A stretch of DNA of 64,000 nt from Hyaloscypha bicolor E (Eukaryota; Ascomycota; Leotiomycetes; Helotiales; Hyaloscyphaceae), in assembly GCF_002865645.1 (NCBI RefSeq), contig NW_020194684.1, forward strand, positions 5,991,952 to 6,055,951, read 5' to 3'. Below the pieces are notes generated by a model. It was given only the letters and a program-made list of their open reading frames with translations. It did no database searches and was not told the DNA's origin. Each line of letters begins with the position of its first letter. Position 1 is the first letter of the stretch. The translations under genes and the position numbers were made by a program. Positions 56,179 through 64,000 of the stretch are shown one piece after another.

Positions 56179-58899
56179 ATTTGAGAAATAAAGAGTGAGT
56201 CGGCATCAACATGGGTTTTCTGTGGCATCGTGGAGTTCGTCCTCGCGCAGGAACATGGTTGTTTGCAAATTATTTTGAGGCTGATGTGGAGTTTGGATTT
56301 GGTGAGATGGCTGCATCGTCATACAGGGGCCAATCTGCCGTCCTAAAAAGGAAGGCGGTGGGGCGATCAGCGAGATTCTCCAAGGGCGCTAAAATTGCAG
56401 TACGTCGCTCCAAAACGAGGAATTTGCTCGGAAGATGAACCGGATCACGTGCGAACAATCACCTCGTTGAAAGTTTCCAATTGAAGGATGCCCTTGATTA
56501 TATACTGGATGACTAGAAGAAGAGAATAAGAAGCTTGTCAGAGTTCATTTTAGACCGGCAACGTGCCTTCAAATGTTAGTAACGGTCCAGGGGAGGATCT
56601 TAAATCCTTTACTGAAAAGCATACCCTATCGTGCACGATGTCAAGTCGGGCATTTAGAAAATGATGGCCTTTTCTCTTCAATTTAGACGAGGAAATGTTG
56701 AGGCAGGCTGCCCAATGCTCGAGGACTCCTGGAATGGAAATTCCAATGTCGAAGCTCCACGTCATCAAACTCCTGACTCCTACAAATAACATTGCCGAGG
56801 TCGCCTCGGGCAGCCGCCTTACGAGTTTCCTTGTCTTACATGTCAAAGGAACTGCTGGATTCGTCTAATTCCGACGCTCTAGTCCTGACAGCACTGATGT
56901 ATTTGTCTCGCAGTACTTTCACCTGGTTCGCCAACATCCCGCACGGAGGTATCTCAGAAAAATCAGGGGTCCAATGATCTACACTAACCATGCATGACGG
57001 CGCTAGCGTTGGAGAAGAGGTGATTGGTCGTCGTTGAGCAAAAGAAAGCATGTCGTGATCTTGTGGGGAGGTGTACGCGTGGAACTCTGATATATCGATT
57101 CATGAAACGAAACGTTTCGGCAGAAAAGAACGCCTCCTCGACATCAATAAGGACACAATGGAACTCTGAACTCATTCTTTGGGGGATAGATCACTAAATT
57201 GGACTTTAGAGTGGGATAGCAGGTGGTATTTGGCACTCGGCTCTGTGTAACCCGTCCCATCCTTTGGGACAGCCGCACTTTTTGATGAGGCCGCGGAAGA
57301 GCAATAGAAGAGAAACCGGAAGATAGGGAATGAGGTATACCGTACCATCGTTTGCTCAAAACAAAAACTCCCGGATCTGTGGGTTTGGGACGAGTACTTG
57401 CTCTGAAGAGAGAGGTAGCTCAACGTGATAGGTGCAGCTGAAAGCAAAAAGCACATTTCTAGCAAATGTCTGAGGCGTGTCTGGACAGCTCAAACGTATG
57501 TTTAATGGTGAATAATGAGAGGTTATTTGTAAGAATCGGGCGAGAAACCAACTTTCCAGTTCCCATCCACACGAGAATGAGGTATTAACCTGCCGCCTGA
57601 TCCGACGACTAGGAGGCACGGAATGCCAGAATGCCGCCGACGTGGCTTGAGCGGACCACTCTGGAATGCGGGAGGGGGGTGTGGGAGCTAAAGCAGACGT
57701 CACGGAAACCGTTTTGAATCCAAAAGTCGTGGCTTTTTAACCTGCCAATAATTGGAATGGGGAGGCATTTGGCATTCGCCAAAGAATTGCATTTTCCCAC
57801 AGGATTGTGGTTGGAAGACGTGGGAGAACCTATCAACGCGATCATAATCAGCTCGAGGAGTTCTCAACTGCTCGTCTGCCATTTCAAGAGCAGAGCTTGA
57901 AACCGGCGAGGTGCTTGAGCTTACTCCGTAGGGCCATGCACAATGAGGGGCAGGCAAATGCGTGTTGAGTGGGACAGTCACACAAGGCTCGCCGTGCTGT
58001 ACAAGTGTCGTCGGACAACATCCCATCTAGTGACTCTAGTCACAGAACCCCGAGAACTGTGAAGCAAGACAGCTTGGGAATTGGAAATGTGATGGAGATG
58101 AATAGAGAACTGATCTATATATCGAGACGCGAGTGTCTCGCGGATCTCACATTCTTCTTCATGGAACAGTGCATCGTGAATTCATGATGGACCCTTGTTT
58201 CTGCTATTACCCGTGGCTAGTTGATGACGACAGTGTGCGGCAACGAGGCATTCCAGAGAACGGAACGGCAGTGAACTGGACTGAACTGCTGCCGGCCATT
58301 GCTCAACAGTGGCAGCAGCATAGAGTATCAACGATCAACGATCAGCGATCAAGCCAACTTGGCTCTGTGACATCTGTGTCGGTGAAGCCGCGGAAGTCGG
58401 GGGGGTCTCGCCACGATGACCACCGGTCCACCGCACGCATGCAGGCACTGAGGCGGTGGGTGCGGCGAGGTGTGGTGAGGCCGGCGCAGGGCAGGCAGCG
58501 AAGAAAGCGAGCAAATGAAATGGACAGGGCCCTGGGCCGGGCGGCGCCGGTCCCCTGCGACGGAGCGTTCTAGACTGCAGATGCGAGCAGGGAAGGGCTT
58601 GTAGGGCGCAATGGCCGCCTACCCATTGGCCCATCGGAGATCTCTGCCACACAAATCCTCAGGCCACACTTTACCTCCGCCCCCCCCTCCCCTTTGATTG
58701 ACCTGGGCCCTGGCCCTATGTCCTCGAATCCGATTCTTTGGCTGACCGTTGATCACACTCGGCTTCTGCCCAAGAGCGAGCGACGTTGAGACTTGAGTGC
58801 AGAGAGAGACAGAGGGACAGAGAGTGAAGGAGAGAGGGAGGGAGAGAGCAGGAAGAACAGCACGCGAGAGAGGTACAGGCGAGGAAGAGAGTCGATGAA
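56179..58899. other. Intergenic, 2.7 kb
   Basis: No recognised gene. Minus-strand frames at 56550-56846 and 56836-57051 have stretches of natural composition (MLANQVKVLRDKYISAVRTR) and overlap each other, but no convincing splice or start links them. The last 400 bp are G/A-rich and probably 5' leader of the next transcript. Confidence 0.45.
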
Positions 58900-59657
58900 A
58901 TGTCAAACACAGCCAGAGAAACAACCGCCAAGAAACGCCCTCTCTGGCACATTCACGGACCCACCACAACCCGTGGGCCTAGACCCCAGATTCCGATGCT
59001 TCTTGGCCCAGAACCCGTGGTCAGGGAAGCACCAGCGACGCCAAAGGCTGTATCCTTCCAGCCTATCATCCCAGACCCTCCTTCTGCCTCCAGACCGTCC
59101 GAACCCTCACTCCTCCGAGAACGAACTGTGTCAGAGCCGTGTTGTCACGGCTTGGGCTGTACATCTCGACCGCCAGATCGATCCCTCTTCACGAGGAGAT
59201 TGCTCCGTACCTGGACACCTTGTTCCCTCCCCTCATGACCTTGCAATTGCCTTCCTATCAGATCGAGACCCCGTCCTTCGGTATTCACGGCTCGACATTG
59301 AACCTCAATAGCGCGTCCTGACGATTATTCAGCGGTATCTTCAGCGCTCCAAGGCAGACCTCCACGGCTCGGCACCTCTCCACAGCATTTCTTCTTTTGT
59401 AATTCCTCACTTCCAGCCGACCAGTTTTGATCTGTCGTCCTGCCTCGCCCAGGAAACGCAGATCCTCGATGCTGCATGCATCCTCCACCACCGCCAACGA
59501 GGAGACTTGTGGGATGCCAGAGCTACACGACTTCCCAAGATCCTTCGACGCAAGGCCTTGCGGACCCCGAACATACAGACCACACAGGCAGAGGACGAGA
59601 GTTCGGTTTGCTCGCGATATAAAGAGTCCGTCTCGGGGACGGGCTGGGGAGGGGGAG
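58900..59657 (+). pseudogene. Coding-like sequence in three frames upstream of the histidine kinase
   Basis: An ATG at 58900 opens a frame (MSNTARETTAKKRPLWHIHG) that continues to about ERTVSEP near 59134. Protein-like sequence then moves to another frame (LSRLGLYISTARSIPLHEEI), and near 59318 to a third (LTIIQRYLQRSKADLHGSAP; FDLSSCLAQETQILDAA). Each step is the size expected from one missing base. No intron fits between the pieces. It is either a real N-terminal gene or exon with two frame changes (mutation or assembly error), or chance open frames in GC-rich leader. It could be the missing N-terminus of the kinase. Confidence 0.4.
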
Positions 59658-62286
59658 ATGAATATGGAAACAACGGCGGATGAGGCGAGATCACAGAGAC
59701 CATCAGATGAGTTGATAGACAGAGCTTCGCTATGTCTACCCCATTTCGGCAAGAATTCTATATTGCATGGGGGAGACGAAGGATTCAAAGATGTTCTCGG
59801 ACAATACTTTCCGTCCGCTGAAAGTAATGCTGCGGAGCGTCTGGTCGACCTCAAATCAAGGCTGAGGGCTGCGTCAACACACGATTTCTGGGGGATATTG
59901 ATGGAAGAGATGTGCGATATCACTGGTGCTCAATGTGGATTTGTTGCCAAACGGATGCATGTGGATGACCAGGACAGTGCGGTTGAGATGCCAGAGCTCG
60001 GCGAACCCGGATCATGTCTGATGGGAGTTGCATTTTATCTCACCAATGGTTCCGACGTCAATGAACTATATCGAGATTATCGGTATCATGCCTATGGCAC
60101 ACCATATGCTCACATGAAGTATGACAAGATATTCATTGTACCGGAAAGGATGGAAGAGTTTGTACCCAACAATCCAAATCCAATGCCGTGGACGCATTCA
60201 GAGGCCTTCATAGGGGTCCCTCTCTTCACCGAAGGGAAGTGCTTCGCTCATTTTGGGATGACCTGGTCTTCGGAGGGTGCCAGTACGAGGAAGCTGGGTT
60301 GGGCATTCATTGAGATGTTCTTGCACTCACTCGAGGACATGATTCTTGCGCGGATACTGGAAGGGAGAGGTTTCGCCAAGGAGATGGCCCCACCAGACAC
60401 AGCACCGGCCGAAGTCATACCCCTTTCTGCCATCACAGGTTCGCAGTCTCTCAAGCCCTACGCCCGCAGCCTTTCGCATGAGTTGAAAACACCTATGCAG
60501 GGAGTTGTAGGCATGTTGGATATAATGTACTCCACCGTCCTCGATGCCATCGCGAGCCAACAGAATGGCAGAGCCCGTGATGTCTTCAAAGACCTCAAGA
60601 GCCATATTGAGGTAGTCCAAGGTATGCTTCACTGTTGTTCATATCCAACCCCAGCTCGCGAACTAACAACTATCTGCAGACAGTTCTAGAAGAGCTGTTG
60701 AAGCCGCTGACAACGTTGTCCATGCGTACGATCTCAACATGCAGATGCCTGAAACCCCTTTGACCCCTAGTGACATGGATATGAGAAGAGGGTTAACGAC
60801 GCCTGCCACAAGTTACTCTCGCCGGCAGACTCCCACAGAGGAAGCCGAACTACTCTTGTCGCCAATCTCCAAAAAGCGTGAGAGAACCGAGGAATGCTGT
60901 CATCCAGGCCCATCGCTGAAACGCATGTTCACGATGACCGAAGCCGAAATACTGCATACCTATTACCCCATGGAGATATCCAAGCCGATGAATGGAGCCA
61001 CTATTGCCATTACAGAAACCCTTCCTTCCACCAAAGCTTGGTCGGAAACAGATTCGGAGAATTGCGAGCAGAAGCATAGCCCAACCGTTACTTCGGGTAT
61101 CATGAGCCCAACTCATAGGCGGATAGCCACCCGGGACTTTATCAGAAGCCTTGTTAATGACGCACTGCGAAATGGCCACCCAACGAGTGAAACTCATAAA
61201 GAAACCAGCTTGGGCGAGATCATTGAGGTCAAAACCATAGGCTCTAGGGGTGAGGTCCAAGATAGGACGATATTTCTGGAAATTGAGTCAGATGTTCCTG
61301 AAGTCATCATAACTGAGGAGCAACATCTTCAATTTGCCCTTCAGAAATTGGTCGACAATGCTATCAAGTTCACTGAGCGTGGCAGGATTACGATTACTGT
61401 CAAGATCGGCAGAGGCTCGCAAGTTGTCGAAATTTGGGTTGTTGATACAGGGTGTGGTATTGCCGAAGAGTCGAAGTTGAATCTATTCAAGCCTCACTTC
61501 CAGGAAGACGCTTCCATCAGTCGATCAAGAGACGGTCTTGGCCTGAGCTTATTCAATGCCAAGGCACATGTGAGGAAGAATCTTGGCGGCGAAGTCACAT
61601 TGGAACGGTCCGATACGGATGGACCTTTGAAGGGTTCAGAGTTCTTGATTCGCTTGCCGATTACGACCTTGGATATGAGCAATCTCGACGCAGCCTTGGT
61701 AGGAACGCCACCTCCAATATTCCTCCAGCGTCGACCTTCACCAGCCGTAGAGCCTTCTGTGGCCTCTGCCCCGATCTCTTTAGAGCATGCCCGTACTTCA
61801 TCCGGTGTATCGTCTCTTCCGAAATCACCAAAGCCTGCGCCTCGCAAACGAGTGGCTTTCAATCCACAACTGGCCCAAGAATATCCTCTGAACATCCTCA
61901 TCGCCGAGGATAATGCCATTAACCGCAACGTCGCCATTGGCTCACTCAACAAACTCGGTTACGGAAACAATAACATCACGGTTGCATTTGATGGCGTGGA
62001 AGCGGTCAACCACTACAAAGCTTCCTTGGCACTACCACCTGCGCAACGATTTGATGCTGTATTGATGGATATCTGGATGCCCAATATGGACGGCTATGAA
62101 GCAACGACGAAGATCATGGATATCGCGAAAGCCCATGGAGAGACGACGAAGATCATTGCGGTCACAGCAGACATCACAAGCGACTCCATCGACCGAGCCA
62201 AGGCCGCAGGCATGCAGGACTTCCTCGCGAAACCCTACAAAGTACTGGATATCGAGCATTTGATTGTCAGCAACTTCCCAAAATGA
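59658..62286 (+). CDS. Hybrid histidine kinase with GAF-like domain and C-terminal receiver
   Basis: Two-component sensor: it autophosphorylates on His and passes phosphate to its own receiver Asp, then on to Ypd1-type relays. Exons are 59658-60621 and 60680-62286, giving 856 residues from the chosen ATG (the frame is open further upstream). A GAF-like part covers about 70-235. The H-box is SLSHELKTPMQGVVGMLDIM with His274. ATPase motifs are LVDNAIKFTERG (N-box), VVDTGCGI and GLGLSL. The receiver shows IAEDNAINRN, phosphoacceptor Asp in LMDIWMP, then AVTAD and LAKPYK. There is no transmembrane segment, so a cytosolic sensor is inferred. I did not assign it to a numbered fungal class. Confidence 0.92.
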
Positions 62287-62771
62287 TGGAGTTTAGAAGA
62301 TGATAAGAGGCAATGTTTGTAATTTTGATTTTTCTTCTGTTGATTATGATTATGATTTGAGTGCAGCATTTTTAGCGAGCCCTTTGGGATGGAGTTCTTG
62401 GAGTACCTTGCTTTTTTGGGGGGGTGGTACTGGAGAGGCAAATAAGGAAAAGATTTGGTGGGCTGGAGTTGGGCTGCATGATTGGTGGCGAGCATCACTG
62501 GCGTTGATAGACGTTAAAAGGAGACAACAGTCCAGACATTTTTCGTTCCGAGACAAGAGGCGGAAAGTTGTATTTAGTAATTGTGGTAGAGAGACATGGT
62601 ACGAAGCATCGCTACCGTAAAGTAATCAGATATCTTCAAACAAACCTTTGCTCTTGCAGAGCGACGCGCACGCAAGGTTATGAGCAGGTGCCGGGAGCTC
62701 CCGTCTTGAAGCCTTTAGCGAGGCAGCGGGATATATATACTTGAGTAAGTGAATAATTCCTTAACATCAAG
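62287..62771. other. Intergenic, 3' side of the histidine kinase gene
   Basis: 485 bp with an AT-rich 3' UTR-like start. Nothing else is recognised. Confidence 0.45.
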
Positions 62772-63176
62772 CTGTCGAGGCCTCCTTAACTTTCTCTTCA
62801 ACTCTTGATTCGTCGTCACTAACATCTCGCTGAACAGAAAGACAGTGAGCGTGCCACAAAGTGGTCGCTCGCTTGAACCAGATAATGGGTGCGTCGCAAC
62901 GAATGCAACCACTCAGTTGAACCAACAGAGACTCGGTAGAGTAGCGTACTAAAGTACCACTCTTACCATGACAGAACAGAAAGACCAGATCAGAAGATCA
63001 AAGCTCTGCAAAGAGTAAACAAGTTTAGGAGTGGCTTGATGGTCAACGTCGGCTGCGAGATACAAACACAAACATCGAAAAAAAATCCAGAAAAAAAAAG
63101 AAATAGGTGGTTGAGATTGGGGAGTGTGGGAAAAGATCAGATGGTGAGTTTAGATTTCATTTCGAGGCCTCGACAG
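62772..63176. mobile_element. MITE-like family B, copy 1 (405 bp)
   Basis: Begins CTGTCGAGGCCT and ends with its perfect reverse complement AGGCCTCGACAG. No coding capacity. Similar end sequences in the same order mark a second unit 110 bp further on. No clear target duplication. Confidence 0.65.
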
Positions 63177-63283
63177 CCATAAAACAACTCTTTTTTGCAT
63201 CTAGATTTCTTGAGATTGCTCTGGGTTATAAACGGATTTTGTCTGGGATCGGAAGGAGTCGTATATACTCAAATAATGTACAA

Positions 63284-63574
63284 CTGTTGAGGCCTCCTTA
63301 TATTTGTTTAACTCTTGCAATTCGTGTTTACTAACAGCTCTTAGACCAGCCAGAGGTTGATCTTCGGATCTTATCACCACAGCGACTGTGTACTCAATGA
63401 GACACAGAAATTAATCAGATTAAGCAGTTGAAGATGGCGCCCTCTCTTCTCTGCAACCACAGAATGTGTACTGAAGAGATTAATCAGATACCATTAAGAA
63501 TTCCCACTTCTGCAGGGTGCGGGATACCAACACCAGAAAAAGTGAGTTCAAATTTCACTTCGAGGCCTCGATAG
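63284..63574. mobile_element. MITE-like family B, copy 2 (291 bp)
   Basis: Starts ctgttgaggcct and ends aggcctcgatag, the ends of copy 1 with one C-to-T transition at each end. Shared interior words near the ends include ggcctcctta...tttaactcttg...ctaaca and gtgagtt...atttca[ct]ttcgaggcctcga. It is shorter and more degraded than copy 1. Confidence 0.6.
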
Positions 63575-63881
63575 GTAAACACAAACCCATATATTTTTTT
63601 GCATTTTTTTTAGGCCTTAGACTTAGCCGAAGCGAGGGGCTATAAATTCTATATGATCAATTTTCAATCTACTTCGCAAAGTGATTCAGGTTTAAAGTGG
63701 ATCTCAAAGGGAACCAGGGGGCAGTCACATGATGCGGGGTACCTAGCGCCAAACACCCCTGTCGGTTGCTGAGCTGCACGCGCCAAAGTAGACCACAGTC
63801 CCTCGAACTCCTCTTCTTTGTCCGCTTCCACTCCTTCACAACACACCTCCACCACGAACTATGTGACAGAAACCGCTCAAG

Positions 63882-64000
63882 ATGCGCTATACCAGCATCA
63901 TCACCACATTCATCACCTTCTACACCTCCCTCGGCGCTTCCCACCCCTCTCAAACTCCACTCGGCACCGCCGAACATGGAGTGGGCCGCAACGCCAACAT
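63882..64000 (+). CDS. Start of a secreted protein gene, cut by the window edge
   Basis: ATG at 63882 follows a C/A-rich leader and opens a frame that runs to the window end (39 complete codons). It starts MRYTSIITTFITFYTSLGAS, a plausible signal peptide, followed by HPSQTPLGTAEHGVGRN. Too little is present to name a family. Confidence 0.55.
   Translation, partial: MRYTSIITTFITFYTSLGASHPSQTPLGTAEHGVGRNAN

Noticed and set aside
59285..59923. 212-codon minus-strand open frame
   Set aside because: It is antisense to the kinase gene and its upstream coding-like region, has no motif, and GC-rich DNA here leaves several frames open by chance.

Overview
The window is nuclear DNA of a filamentous ascomycete. 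Genes are split by short GT-AG introns (about 47-107 bp), several carry CTAAC-type branch sequences, the repeats look degraded by RIP-like C-to-T mutation, and the gene set is typical of Pezizomycotina (a cyt-4-type mitochondrial RNase, Erj5, a Bem3-type RhoGAP, an Inp51/52/53-type phosphatase, a hybrid histidine kinase). A Leotiomycetes-like source is my impression from the protein sequences and was not tested.

Layout. 1-5,500 is extremely AT-rich, repeat-derived DNA: two ~316-bp direct copies (5-321 and 4902-5220) resembling LTRs enclose a stop-riddled Ty1/copia reverse transcriptase-RNase H remnant. A doubtful gene (5645-6328) lies on the boundary. From 8.7 to 42.9 kb there is ordinary gene-dense sequence: UTP-glucose-1-phosphate uridylyltransferase, a small Trp-rich membrane protein, molybdopterin synthase small subunit, mitochondrial RNase II, a GPI-anchor-like secreted protein, a Bem3-type RhoGAP, a 5-kb stretch without recognisable genes (23.6-28.7 kb), a large protein with TQT motifs, a fumarylacetoacetase-family enzyme, a small membrane protein, a J-protein, an acidic low-complexity protein, a PRA1 protein, Erj5, and an 8-cysteine secreted protein.

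From 43 to 49 kb lies an accessory island. One protein with a HeLo-like/STAND-type N-terminus but no visible NTPase (45358-48252) is flanked by two inverted copies of a ~200-bp transposable element. Each copy has matching TIRs and its own 5-bp target duplication. Other inverted and tandem repeats surround the left copy. After this come an unrecognised protein (49594-51227), an Inp51/52/53-type phosphoinositide phosphatase (52149-56178), a GAF-containing hybrid histidine kinase (59658-62286) with an apparently frameshifted coding-like stretch upstream, two copies of a second short TIR element (62.8-63.6 kb), and the start of another secreted protein at the right edge.

The genes do not form one pathway. 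Themes are secretory and membrane traffic (Erj5, PRA1, Inp5x, Bem3-like), housekeeping metabolism, and self-recognition or secreted-protein candidates next to mobile DNA. All exon joins were made by eye from frame, splice dinucleotides and family similarity remembered in general terms; no database search was run.
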